Source: Ilumatobacter sp.
Lineage (GTDB): Bacteria; Actinomycetota; Acidimicrobiia; Acidimicrobiales; Ilumatobacteraceae
NCBI RefSeq assembly: GCF_030065885.1
Contig: NZ_JASJCS010000003.1
Location: 1 to 64,000, forward strand
Length of the DNA: 64,000 nt
Reading direction: 5' to 3'
Below are positions 1-10,474 of this stretch, piece by piece (positions within the stretch are counted from its first letter, which is position 1; each line of letters starts with the position of its first letter). The notes under the pieces were generated by a model. It ran no database searches. It saw only the letters and a program-made list of their open reading frames with translations, and had not been told where the DNA came from. The position numbers were made by a program, and so were the translations under genes.

Positions 1-28
1 CACGGCCGGCCTCATCGACCTGACTTGA

Positions 29-59
29 GTCGCGAGATGTGCCTGGCACATCTCGCGAC
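29..59. repeat. 31-nt intergenic palindrome (copy A) GTCGCGAGATGTGCC-T-GGCACATCTCGCGAC
   Basis: Perfect 15-bp arms around one central base; near-identical copy at 26164-26194. Confidence 0.8.
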
Positions 60-71
60 GGGAGGAGACTC

Positions 72-848
72 ATGAGCGACCGCAAGCCCATCATCAGCGG
101 CAACTGGAAGATGAACCTCAACCACTTCGAGGCCATCCAGACGGTGCAGAAGCTGCACTACTCGCTGCCGAAGGAGGTCTACGACTCGGTCGACGTGAGC
201 GTGCACCCGCCGTTCACCGACATCCGCAGCGTGCAGACGGTCATCGAGGCCGACGACCTCGACATCCTGCTCGGCGCCCAGCACTGCCACTGGGAGGAGA
301 CGGGGGCGTTCACCGGCGAGGTGTCGCCGGCGTTCCTCGCCAAGCTCGACGTGCAACTCGTGGTGTGCGGGCACAGCGAGCGGCGTGACCTGTTCGGTGA
401 GACCGACGAGATGGTCAACCAGAAGGTCCACGCCATCTTCAAGCACGCGATGACGCCGATCATGTGCTGCGGCGAGTCGCTGGACGAGCGTGAGGCCGGC
501 GAGACCGAGGCCAAGGTGCTGTCCCAGGTCGCCGCAGGTCTCGATCGCCTGAAGGCCGACCAGGTGGCGTCGATGGTGATCGCCTACGAGCCGATCTGGG
601 CGATCGGCACCGGCAAGACCGCCACCGCCGATGATGCACAGACGGTGTGCAACGCGATACGCAACGCGGTCGCAGCCCAGTTCGGTGCCGATGCGGCCGC
701 CGCGGTGCGGATCCAGTACGGCGGTTCGGTCAAGGCCGGCACGACCGAGGAGCTGATGGCCCAGCCCGACGTCGACGGTGCGCTGGTCGGCGGGGCCAGC
801 CTCGATCCGGACGAGTTCGCCCGGATCGTTCAGTTCGCGATCGCCTGA
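72..848 (+). CDS. tpiA: triosephosphate isomerase
   Basis: ATG after GGAGGAG RBS; N-terminus KPIISGNWKMN, YEPIWAIGTGK and YGGSVK motifs of TIM. Confidence 0.97.
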   Translation: MSDRKPIISGNWKMNLNHFEAIQTVQKLHYSLPKEVYDSVDVSVHPPFTDIRSVQTVIEADDLDILLGAQHCHWEETGAFTGEVSPAFLAKLDVQLVVCGHSERRDLFGETDEMVNQKVHAIFKHAMTPIMCCGESLDEREAGETEAKVLSQVAAGLDRLKADQVASMVIAYEPIWAIGTGKTATADDAQTVCNAIRNAVAAQFGADAAAAVRIQYGGSVKAGTTEELMAQPDVDGALVGGASLDPDEFARIVQFAIA

Positions 849-1065
849 GCTCCGGAACATCCGCGCCGAGATTTTGCGGAGCCGTAACGGGGATGGCTAC
901 CGCACGGTAGGCGGACTTGGTATGGTTGCTGCGCTCGACATGATCGGGGAGGACCAGTCGGGCGCCCGGAATTCACAACTCAGCAGACGTGCAGCGTGAA
1001 CAAGCGCTCTGGACGATCCCCCGAGTTGCCGGGTTTCTCCCACCCAAACCACGAGGAGGACCCAC

Positions 1066-2922
1066 GTGACGAAGAAGAGGCGCACGACGCGTTTTCTTGC
1101 TGTCGCTGTCGGCCTGTCGCTGGTCGCCGCCGCTTGCGGTGACGATGACGACGACGACGCGACGACCGACACCGAAGCAGACGCCGACGCCGATGCCGAT
1201 GCCGACGCCGACGCCGATGCCGACGCCGATGAGGGCGACGACATGGCCGAGGACGAAGGCGACGACATGGCCGAGGACGAAGGCGACGACATGGCCGAGG
1301 ACGAAGGCGACGACATGGCCGAGGACGAAGGCCTCGACACGTCCGCCGCGGCCATGATCATCACGGTCGACCTGAACCCCGACGCGGTCTGGGACGACGG
1401 CACGCCGATCACGGTGACCGACCTCCAGTGCACCCTGGACGCCAACCTCAACACGCCGGGCTCGCTGAGCACCACCGGTTTCGATCAGATGATCGGCATC
1501 GAGGCGGGCGAGTCCGACAAGCAGGCGATCATGTACTTCTCGACGGTGTACGCGCCCTACAAGACGCTGTTCAACCCGATCCTGAAGGCCGATCGCCACG
1601 CCGACTGCAACGACGTGTCGCTCGACTTCGAGGACGCACCGCCGGACTCCGGCCGCCCGTTCAAGTTCCAGGACTGGACCACGGGTCAGTCGATCCTCGT
1701 CCCGAACGAGAACTACTGGGGCGACGCCCCGGCTGCGCCGCAGATCGTGATGGTGCCGTTCGCCGATCAGGACACCGAGAAGGCGGCCATCGCCTCCGGT
1801 GAGGTCGACTACATCTACCCGCAGTGGGACCCCGGCTTCCGTGAGGTCGGCGAGGACGCGGCGGTCGACATCGACCTCCAGTTCGGCGCCAACTACGAGG
1901 GCTTCTACTTCCAGCAGTCCGACGACCCGCAGCACATCGGTCCGTTCTCGGATCCGGTCTACCGCGAGGCGTTCTGGATGTCGATCGACCGTGCGTCGGT
2001 GTTCCAGCAGATCTACGTGCCGATCGGCGGCGAGACCGCCGAGCTGCTCAACTGCGGCCCGATCACGCCCGGCCCGTACTGCGAGGACAACGCGGCCGCT
2101 CCGTTCGCCGACAGCTACGACCCCGACGGCGCCGCGGCGCTGCTCGAGGAGGCCGGCTGGTCGCTGAACGGCGACGGCTTCTGGCAGAACCCCGACGGTG
2201 AGGTGCCCGAGGTCCGCTGGATCATCAACACCGGCAACACCCGTCGTGAGAGCACCCAGGCCTTCCTGATCCCGCTCCTCGCCGAGCAGGGCTTCAACGT
2301 CGTGCCGAGCAACTGCGACGCCGCCTGCTACTTCCAGCAGCGTCTGCCAGCGCTCGACTACGACATGGCCATGTACATCTCGACGGCTCCGCCGGACCCG
2401 GCGTACCTGACCTCGTCGTTCACCTGTGACCAGATCCCGGTCGAGGCCAACGACTACGTCGGTCAGAACTCGGGTGGTTGGTGCAACGAGGCGGCTTCGG
2501 ACGCCCTGCTGCAGGCCGACCAGACGGTCGACGAGGCCGAGCGCGCCGACCTGATCGTCGGTGCCCTCGAGGCCATGGCTGCCGACCACCACATGCTGCC
2601 GCTGTTCCAGTTCCCGAACTCGGGTCTCTGGCGCAACGACAAGGTGGGCCCGCCCGAGGTCATGGGTGCCAACTCGAACAACTACATGGCATTCGCCCGC
2701 AGCCTCGACGCGATGGAGGACCTGGACGGTGACGGCCAGATCGTCATCGGTGCCGAGCAGTGGCCCGAGTGCCTCAACCCGATCACCGAGTGCGCGAACT
2801 CGTCCTGGTACGTGTGGACGGTTTCGTTCGCCGTGATGCCGGGTCTGTGGGACACCACGAACGATCAGCGTTTCGTGCCCACCGACCTGCTCGCGAGCGA
2901 GCCGGTGGTCGAGGTCCTCTGA
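1066..2922 (+). CDS. ABC transporter substrate-binding lipoprotein, peptide/SBP family 5 (DppA/OppA-like)
   Basis: Signal peptide with lipobox VAAAC|G, SBP_bac_5-like sequence, followed by two permease and two ATPase genes. Confidence 0.9.
   Translation: MTKKRRTTRFLAVAVGLSLVAAACGDDDDDDATTDTEADADADADADADADADADEGDDMAEDEGDDMAEDEGDDMAEDEGDDMAEDEGLDTSAAAMIITVDLNPDAVWDDGTPITVTDLQCTLDANLNTPGSLSTTGFDQMIGIEAGESDKQAIMYFSTVYAPYKTLFNPILKADRHADCNDVSLDFEDAPPDSGRPFKFQDWTTGQSILVPNENYWGDAPAAPQIVMVPFADQDTEKAAIASGEVDYIYPQWDPGFREVGEDAAVDIDLQFGANYEGFYFQQSDDPQHIGPFSDPVYREAFWMSIDRASVFQQIYVPIGGETAELLNCGPITPGPYCEDNAAAPFADSYDPDGAAALLEEAGWSLNGDGFWQNPDGEVPEVRWIINTGNTRRESTQAFLIPLLAEQGFNVVPSNCDAACYFQQRLPALDYDMAMYISTAPPDPAYLTSSFTCDQIPVEANDYVGQNSGGWCNEAASDALLQADQTVDEAERADLIVGALEAMAADHHMLPLFQFPNSGLWRNDKVGPPEVMGANSNNYMAFARSLDAMEDLDGDGQIVIGAEQWPECLNPITECANSSWYVWTVSFAVMPGLWDTTNDQRFVPTDLLASEPVVEVL
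1234..1329 (+). repeat. 4 x 24-bp exact tandem repeat encoding GDDMAEDE, preceded by a (DA)n hexamer repeat
   Basis: GGCGACGACATGGCCGAGGACGAA repeated four times in frame. Confidence 0.95.
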
Positions 2923-2954
2923 TCCGCAAGGATCGCGAGGGCGATACTCGAGAC

Positions 2955-2984
2955 GTGGCGTCAGGTCGTGAGGCCTGACGCCAC
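2955..2984 (+). terminator. strong hairpin downstream of the SBP gene
   Basis: GTGGCGTCAGG...CCTGACGCCAC 11-bp stem. Confidence 0.6.
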
Positions 2985-2997
2985 GCAACACCGACAA

Positions 2998-3034
2998 GGG
3001 GGGCCGACCGGCAATCGGTCGGCCCCCCTTTCGT
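2998..3034 (+). terminator. Rho-independent-like terminator (or attenuator) between SBP and permease genes
   Basis: GGGGGGCCGACCG-GCAAT-CGGTCGGCCCCCC followed by TTTCGTT. Confidence 0.8.
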
Positions 3035-3193
3035 TCATCTGTTCGACTAGGTTTGCGCCATGGGGCGCATCAGCGGGATGCTGGCCGCACACTTCGGCCG
3101 TCTGACTCGGGTTGTCTCGGGTGGTCGACGATCCGTTGACAACTCGAGGTCATCAGTCTGGGCCGACTCGATCCGGGCCATGGAGGAGGACGC

Positions 3194-4186
3194 ATGACGC
3201 GTTTCATCTTGAGGCGATTGCTCTGGGCAATCCCGACGCTCTTACTCGTGACATTCATGGTCTATGTCGCGATCCGTCTCGGCACGAATCCGTCCGAGGC
3301 GTACCAACGTTCGAATCCGCGGGCCAACGCCGCGAAGATCCGTGAGTACGAAGAGCTCAACAACCTCACGGGCAACTACTTCCAGGGCTATTGGGGCTGG
3401 TTCAGCGGCTTCCTCGAGGGCCTCACCAACGGCGGCGAGTCCTGGCAGCGCAGCATCAAGGGTCGCCGCGAGGTGTGGCCCGAGCTGCGTGACGCGATGG
3501 CGAACTCGTTGCGGCTGGGTGCCGCCGCCTCGTTCGTCGGCATCACGATCGGTCTCTCGCTCGGCGTGTTCGCGGCGCTCCGCCCCGGCAGCCTGCGCGA
3601 CGCCACCGTCAACACCGGCGCCTTCGTCGCCTTCAGCATCCCGCCGTACGTCTCGGCGGTGCTGCTGCAGCTGCTCTTCGCCGTGATGTGGAGCAAGTGG
3701 TTCGGCGAGACGCTGCTGCCGACGTCGGGTGTCTACCCGGCCGGCCAGCAGGGCTTCGACCTGTGGCTGATGCTCAAGCACATGATCCTGCCGGTCTCGG
3801 TGGTGGCCATCCAGATCATCGCCGTCTACGCCCGCTACATGCGTGCCTCGCTGCTCGAGGTGCTCAACAGCGACTACATGCGCACGGCACGGTCGAAGGG
3901 CATCAGCGAGCGCCGTGTGCTGGTGAGCCACGCCGTGCGCAACTCGATGATCCCGGTCGTCACGGTCGCCGCGATCGACATCGGCGGCATCCTCGGCGGG
4001 CTGATCATCACCGAGCGGGTGTTCTCCTACCCGGGCATGGGCGACTTCTTCCTCACGGCGTTCGACAACGGCGACTTCCCGCAGTTGATGCCGTTCATGG
4101 TGATCATCGTCACCGCCGTCATCATGTTCAACCTGCTGGCGGACGTGTCGTACGCCTGGCTCGACCCGAGGATCCGTCTTGACTGA
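3194..4186 (+). CDS. ABC transporter permease, DppB/OppB type
   Basis: N-terminal MTRFILRRLLWAIPTLLLVTFMVY; BPD_transp_1 features; operon position. Confidence 0.93.
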   Translation: MTRFILRRLLWAIPTLLLVTFMVYVAIRLGTNPSEAYQRSNPRANAAKIREYEELNNLTGNYFQGYWGWFSGFLEGLTNGGESWQRSIKGRREVWPELRDAMANSLRLGAAASFVGITIGLSLGVFAALRPGSLRDATVNTGAFVAFSIPPYVSAVLLQLLFAVMWSKWFGETLLPTSGVYPAGQQGFDLWLMLKHMILPVSVVAIQIIAVYARYMRASLLEVLNSDYMRTARSKGISERRVLVSHAVRNSMIPVVTVAAIDIGGILGGLIITERVFSYPGMGDFFLTAFDNGDFPQLMPFMVIIVTAVIMFNLLADVSYAWLDPRIRLD

Positions 4187-5183
4187 GCTCGTCGAACCCA
4201 CCACTCCGCACGAGTTGCCCGACGAGGCCGACGCGTTCATCGAAGGTTCCGCCGAGGGCCTGACCGACAAGTCGTTGTCGCCGCGCCAGATGGCGGTGCG
4301 CCGCTACTTCAAGCACAAGGGCGCCTTCATGGCCACCATCATCATGGCGATCATGGTGCTGTTCGTGTTGCTGTCGCCGCTGACGACGCGGTACGGCGTC
4401 AACGAGGCGATCTTCAAGGCCGAGCCCGGCCAACCGAACTCGTACCTGTCGCCGCGCGGCGACGCGTGGTTCGGCACCGACGACATCGGCCGCGACATCT
4501 ACAGCCGCATGATCTACGGGCTCCGGGTGTCGCTGATCATCGGCATCTCGGCGGCGATCTTCGCCACGATCGTCGGCGTGACCGTCGGTTCGTTCGCCGG
4601 GCTGCACGGCGGCCGCTTCGACGACCTGCTGATGCGGGTGACCGACATCTTCCTGGCGTTCCCGTTCCTCGTGGCGCTGCTGGTGGTGCGCAACTTCCTC
4701 GGCGAGCTCGAGTGGTTGACGCCGATCGTCGGCGACCGAACATCGATCAGATTCATCATCCTGCTGTTCGTGATCTTCGGATGGATGGGAGTGGCGCGCC
4801 TCGTCAGAGGCTCGGTGCTCGCCTTGAAGGAGCGAGAATTCGTGGAGGCGGCGCGTGCGCTCGGCGCCTCCAACTTCCGGATCGTGTTCCGCCACCTGCT
4901 GCCCAACTCGATCGGGCCGATCCTGGTGGCGCTCACCAACACCGTGGTCGCCGCGATCATCGGCGAGGCGACGCTGTCGTTCTTCGGCTTCGGCCCCGAC
5001 GCCGGCTCGGGCCAGACGTCGCTCGGCCTGCTGGTGTCCGCCGCCAAGGGCGGCGTGACCGCCGGCTTCTGGTGGATGGTGGTGTTCCCCTGTACGTTGC
5101 TCGTGCTCGTGGCACTGTGCATCAACTTCATCGGCGACGGCCTGCGTGACGCAACCGATCCCAAGCTGGTCCACGGAGGCTGA
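4179..5183 (+). CDS. ABC transporter permease, DppC/OppC type
   Basis: GTDDIGRDIYSRMIYGLRVSL motif; overlaps the preceding gene. Confidence 0.93.
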   Translation: MTELVEPTTPHELPDEADAFIEGSAEGLTDKSLSPRQMAVRRYFKHKGAFMATIIMAIMVLFVLLSPLTTRYGVNEAIFKAEPGQPNSYLSPRGDAWFGTDDIGRDIYSRMIYGLRVSLIIGISAAIFATIVGVTVGSFAGLHGGRFDDLLMRVTDIFLAFPFLVALLVVRNFLGELEWLTPIVGDRTSIRFIILLFVIFGWMGVARLVRGSVLALKEREFVEAARALGASNFRIVFRHLLPNSIGPILVALTNTVVAAIIGEATLSFFGFGPDAGSGQTSLGLLVSAAKGGVTAGFWWMVVFPCTLLVLVALCINFIGDGLRDATDPKLVHGG

Positions 5184-5185
5184 AC

Positions 5186-6161
<976 letters not shown>

Positions 6162-6169
<8 letters not shown>

Positions 6170-7202
6170 GTCGGTGCTCGAGGTTCGCGACCTCGTCAAG
6201 ACGTTCCAGGTTCGCCGCGCGCGTGGCATCCGGGTCGAGAAGGCCACGGTGCAGGCCGTGTCGGGGGTGTCGTTCGAGGTCGGTGCCGGCGACACGCTCG
6301 GTCTGGTGGGGGAGTCGGGGTCCGGCAAGACCACCGTCGGGCGCTGCGTGCTGCGGCTGCTCGAGCCGACCGACGGCTCGGTTCGGTTCAAGGGCCAGGA
6401 GCTGATCGGTATGGAGCGTCACGAGCTGCGCAGCCTCCGCAAGCACATGCAGATCGTGTTCCAGGACCCGTACGCGTCGCTCGACCCGAAGCGCACGGTC
6501 GGCGCGGCGATCGCCGAGCCGTTCGAGATCCAGGGCATCGACGGTGATCATCGCAAGATGGTCGGCGACCTGCTCGAGCTCGTCGGTCTGGCGCCCGACC
6601 ACTCGCGGCGCTTCCCGCACGAGTTCTCCGGCGGTCAGCGGCAGCGCATCGGCATCGCCCGTGCGCTCGCGCTCAACCCCGAGCTGATCGTGCTCGACGA
6701 GCCGGTGTCGGCGCTCGACGTGTCGATCCAGGCCGGTGTCGTCAACCTGCTCGAGGACCTCCAGAAGGAGCTCGGGGTGGCGTACATCTTCATCGCCCAT
6801 GACCTGTCGGTGGTGCGCCACATCTCGGACACGGTGGCGGTGATGTACCTCGGCAAGCTGGTCGAGATGGCGTCGGCGACGGCGATCTACGAGCGGCCGG
6901 CGCACCCGTACACGCAGGCGTTGCTGTCGGCCGTGCCCGAGCCCGACCCAGAGGGCGAGCGTCATCGTCGCCGGATCGTGCTCGAGGGTGACGTGCCGTC
7001 GCCGATCGACCCGCCGTCGGGCTGCCGGTTCCGCACCCGCTGCCCGAAGGCCGAGGAGATCTGCGCGGTGGAGGAGCCGGCGCTGATCGACCGCGGCCAG
7101 GGTCACCCGGTGGCATGCCACTTCGCCGATGCGGTGCCGGTGACGGTGTGGCAGGACGGCTCGTCGTTCGAGCGCCCCGAGGCCGCCCCGGCCGAGAGCT
7201 GA
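6162..7202 (+). CDS. oligopeptide/dipeptide ABC transporter ATP-binding protein, DppF/OppF type
   Basis: GTG start overlapping the upstream stop; [34 protein letters not shown]. Confidence 0.95.
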
Positions 7203-7262
7203 CCGAGCTGACCTCCTGGCGTGCGGGCCGTTCGCCCGGTCGCGCCGATAGGATCGTTGCCC

Positions 7263-7505
7263 GTGCGTGACGTGATGTTGTACATCGTGCTGGTCATCAA
7301 CGTGGTGTCCATGTTCGCCCTGATCGCCGGGATCCTGCTGCACAGCGGGCGCGGCGGCGGCCTGTCGGACATGTTCGGCGGTGGTGGCGGCGCGGCCCTC
7401 GGTTCCACTGCGGCCGAGCGCAACCTGAACCGCATCACGTTCGTGTTCGCCCTGGTCTGGATCCTCACGGTCGTCGCCCTGAGTTTCCTGTTCGTGCGAA
7501 CCTGA
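7263..7505 (+). CDS. secG: preprotein translocase subunit SecG
   Basis: Two hydrophobic helices, GRGGGLSDMFGGGGG, typical SecG pattern; lies upstream of tRNA-Leu. Confidence 0.85.
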   Translation: MRDVMLYIVLVINVVSMFALIAGILLHSGRGGGLSDMFGGGGGAALGSTAAERNLNRITFVFALVWILTVVALSFLFVRT

Positions 7506-7535
7506 TTCGGGCGGTAGCCTGGTCACCCGCACAAG

Positions 7536-7889
7536 TCACGTCGGAGTGGCGGAATTGGCAGACGCGCTAGCTTGAGGTGCTAGTGCCCTACTTAATGGGC
7601 GTGGGGGTTCAAGTCCCCCCTCCGACACCACACTTCCCGTACCAGCCGGCCGCAAGCCCACCTCATCGAGGGTGACGAGGAGCGGAGGTGCCCCGGTCAC
7701 GGTGACTTCCAGCCTGTCGGCGTAGATCACCACGGTTTCGATCAGCTCTTCAACGAGGACCCGTCGCTCCCGGTCGTTGGCGTGCTCCCAGATGGCGTCG
7801 AAGTAGAAGGCAGGATCGCGGAGGAGTGCAGCAGCTTCCTCGAACGCTTCCGCCAGTGCGTTCGGGACTGCCGCGCGATGAGGTGACAT
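7536..7889 (-). pseudogene. C-terminal remnant of a large serine recombinase/integrase, its end read through antisense tRNA-Leu
   Basis: FYFDAIWEHANDRERRVLVEELIETVVIYADRLEVTVTGAPPLLVTLDEVG resembles recombinase C-termini; in-frame TAG upstream, no N-terminal catalytic domain; C-terminus VVSEGGLEPPRPLSRALAPQ... is translated tRNA antisense. Confidence 0.75.
7540..7630 (+). tRNA. tRNA-Leu (anticodon GAG), encoded CCA
   Basis: Acceptor GTCGGAG/CTCCGAC, anticodon arm CTAGC-TTGAGGT-GCTAG, long variable arm TGCCCTA..TGGGCGT, T arm GGGGGTTCAAGTCCCCC, 3' ACCA. Confidence 0.95.
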
Positions 7890-7953
7890 CTGAGCTGGCT
7901 TGCTCTGGCAGGTCTAGGCGACGAGCACGATCGATCGAGATCGCAGGGCAGTG

Positions 7954-8595
7954 TCAGTTGGTTGCTGGACGACCTGCTGCGACCCACTTGCGCATGGCGT
8001 CGAGCAGTTCAGGGGTGCGGCGTTCGCGGATGTCGGTCTCGTCCCAGCCCTTGCCCAGGAGGCGTTCGTAGTCCCACTCCTGGAATCCGATGTAGTGCCC
8101 GATGATGGTCGAAGCCGACGGAGTCGAGGTGTGATGGCTCGCGAGCCAGGTTCGAACACATCGGATCGCCTTGTCGTACGCGCCGCCGTGGGAATCGATG
8201 TCCCACCCGGCGATGTCGGACAGTGCGATCCGATGCTTGTGCCGGTCTTCGGCGACAACAAGCAGACGCTTGGAGCGGAGCCTCGCGTCCCCTCCTTGGG
8301 CGAGTCCATGGTCGATGCCGAGCTCGAAGGGCATGTTGAGCCGGGCGTACTCACCTCGCGCCGATGCTTGGACGCGGCTGAGATCGTGGATCGAGTATCG
8401 ACTCGCCGTCATCAACTCAACGATCTTGGCGAGTCTGGCCTCGCCGCTGTCGAGCCGTTCAGTGGAGACCCGAGGAGCGAGTCCACAGTCGACGACGCAG
8501 AAGGCGATTGCCTCGAGTATTGGCCGGTAGTCGTCGTCGAACGGGCAGTTGATGAAGACGCTTGCGTCGAAGTCGCCGGCGGGGTGTTCTTGCAC
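7954..8595 (-). CDS. TIR-like/nucleoside-deoxyribosyltransferase-like Rossmannoid protein (putative nucleotide-processing effector)
   Basis: VFINCPFDDDYRPILEAI..., SRYSIHDLSR, NMPFELGIDHGL pattern as in TIR-like/NDT-like domains; GTG start directly after the upstream TGA. Confidence 0.6.
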   Translation of the reverse strand: MQEHPAGDFDASVFINCPFDDDYRPILEAIAFCVVDCGLAPRVSTERLDSGEARLAKIVELMTASRYSIHDLSRVQASARGEYARLNMPFELGIDHGLAQGGDARLRSKRLLVVAEDRHKHRIALSDIAGWDIDSHGGAYDKAIRCVRTWLASHHTSTPSASTIIGHYIGFQEWDYERLLGKGWDETDIRERRTPELLDAMRKWVAAGRPATN

Positions 8596-8820
8596 TCAGC
8601 CCTTCGGTGGGTGAGGATCGTTGCCGTACGAGTCGCGCTCTCGAATCTTGCCGTCGCGGCCGTGGATGTACAGCTCGGTCTTCTGCTTCTTGGCGATGCT
8701 GCGGGCGTGGTTGATCGCATCGCGCTGTGTCGAGAACGTCTTCGAGGCCCGTGACGAGCCGGACTTCCGCGTCGCCCATTTCTCCCCGGCGGGCACTACG
8801 TGTTGTCCTGGCTTCCCCAT
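8596..8820 (-). CDS. DUF2188-like small protein
   Basis: HVVPAGEKWATRKSGSSRASKTFSTQRDAINHARSIAKKQKTELYIHGRDGKIRERDSYGNDPHPPKG matches the DUF2188 pattern as I recall it. Confidence 0.75.
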   Translation of the reverse strand: MGKPGQHVVPAGEKWATRKSGSSRASKTFSTQRDAINHARSIAKKQKTELYIHGRDGKIRERDSYGNDPHPPKG

Positions 8821-8991
8821 CGATATTGCCTTTCGTGAGGTTCGGCCTGTCATCGTACCAGGCCGGCTCTCGTCCACGCCGGGCCTCGAGCCACCCGGAC
8901 GGAATCTGCGCCTCCCTACTGCGACGACCGGCGAGCCCACTCCAACCGCCGGCGATCGGCTGGTGGAAGCAATCGCTCGGCGTGACCGACG

Positions 8992-10224
8992 CTAGCTGGC
9001 GCTCACGAACTGGTCGGCGAGCAACTCGCCCTTCGTCACTGGCTCGCCGTCGGCGACGTAGTTCGAGAAGGCAATCGGGATGCCGATCGCGCCCGCTCCG
9101 AACGTCGGCTGATCCTGCACGTGGATGTGGATGTGCGGCTCGGTCGTATTGCCGGAGTTGCCGACCAGGCCGATCAGCTGACCGCTGGTGACCGCGTCGC
9201 CTTCGGCCACGGCGATGCTGCCGGGCTGCATGTGGGCGATCAGCACGTACTCACCGTTCGCCACCTCGATGACCACGTGATTCCCAGCCGGATTCGACGG
9301 GTCGCGCTCGATCTGCGGCGTCTGGTCGGGCAGGCCGTCGACAACGGTCACCACGGTGCCGTCCGCGGGGGCAATAACCGTTTGGCCGTAGGCCCAGTAA
9401 TCCTCGTTGGCCGTCCCGTCGCCGGTGTGGGTTGCTCCGTCCTTCCAGATGAGAAGGTCGACTGCATGCCGCTGGTCGGGAGCGGGCACGTGGTAGTTCT
9501 GGAGCTCTGTCCTGCCACCCCAGGCGACGAACCACACGCCTTCGAACGGCACCCGGTACTCGATCGAGCTCGCGTGATCGCCATATGGATCCTCCGGAAG
9601 CGGCGTTCGCGGCTTGAGGAAGAATCCGGCGATCAGCCCGGCGTCGTCGAACGACGTCGAGGCCGAGACGATTCCGTCTCCCCACGCGAGATCCGCCTGG
9701 TAGACGCGCTGTCCGGCGACGAGCACGGAGACACGTTCGGTGATCGGGGCGCCAAGCGGGGCCTGGGCGTCGAGGTCGCTCCAACCAGCTTGGAGGTCCT
9801 CGACCGAGACAGCCGCCGTCATCGTCTCGTCGAACTGGTCGACGACCGACTGGAAGTCGCCGGCGAGCATGTCGTCGGCGACCGCTCGGCCCGCCGCCAG
9901 AATCCCTGCGGTCGAGGCCTCGAAGTCAGCCTGAACCTCGGAGTACGACGCCGGCGGGGGTTCCGAAGCCGCACTGGCGATGGGGGCGAGCGCCGTAGTC
10001 GTAGTCGTCGTCGTGGTCGGAGGCTCAGGCGCGCTGGTCTGCGGCGACGGAGTCACTGGAACGGTCGTGGAACCATCCCCACTCCCGACGTCGGTGGCCA
10101 CCGGCGTCGTGGACGCGGTGTCGCCGTCACCGTCACCGCAGGACGCTGCGAGCAGCACGACCGAGGCGATCACCACCGCGCGTGCTGCCACGTTGACGGT
10201 CTTCGTCGTGTGCGTGTTCTGCAT
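8992..10224 (-). CDS. M23-family (LytM-like) peptidase-domain lipoprotein
   Basis: Lipobox LLAASC; C-terminal GNHVVIEVANGEYVLIAHMQPGSIAVAEGDAVTSGQLIGLVGNSGNTTEPHIHIHV. Confidence 0.85.
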   Translation of the reverse strand: MQNTHTTKTVNVAARAVVIASVVLLAASCGDGDGDTASTTPVATDVGSGDGSTTVPVTPSPQTSAPEPPTTTTTTTTALAPIASAASEPPPASYSEVQADFEASTAGILAAGRAVADDMLAGDFQSVVDQFDETMTAAVSVEDLQAGWSDLDAQAPLGAPITERVSVLVAGQRVYQADLAWGDGIVSASTSFDDAGLIAGFFLKPRTPLPEDPYGDHASSIEYRVPFEGVWFVAWGGRTELQNYHVPAPDQRHAVDLLIWKDGATHTGDGTANEDYWAYGQTVIAPADGTVVTVVDGLPDQTPQIERDPSNPAGNHVVIEVANGEYVLIAHMQPGSIAVAEGDAVTSGQLIGLVGNSGNTTEPHIHIHVQDQPTFGAGAIGIPIAFSNYVADGEPVTKGELLADQFVSAS

Positions 10225-10474
10225 TCGGTGTACCTCCTGAGGTGCGCCGCTCGTCGACGTCGCGTGACCGCCCGCACACGTCACTCGCCCGATTCGATCG
10301 ACTCCGGCAACGCTGGAGTCGAGAAGCCCGGTCGGAGCCACAGACTGATTGCTCCATGAGACACCCTGTTCCGATTGAAACCCGTCAACGGGCGATTGGT
10401 CCAGCCCCTCAGCTCGGAGCAGCAGTGCTCGGGCTGCTCGGGAGCTGGCTTCCGGTCCGATCGGCCGGCGGGGC

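Noticed and set aside
1175-1329. Short tandem repeats considered as a CRISPR array
   Set aside because: Repeats are contiguous and in frame, with no spacers; they encode an acidic linker.
973-2997. 674-aa antisense ORF over the ABC substrate-binding gene
   Set aside because: Shadow frame of a high-GC gene; sense strand encodes a clear SBP, while antisense composition is Arg/Val/Gly-rich with no family features.
8821-8991. Search for a duplicated tRNA 3' end (attR) closing the tRNA-Leu island
   Set aside because: I found no copy of GGGGGTTCAAGTCCCCCCTCCGACACCA downstream, so island boundaries cannot be defined from this sequence.
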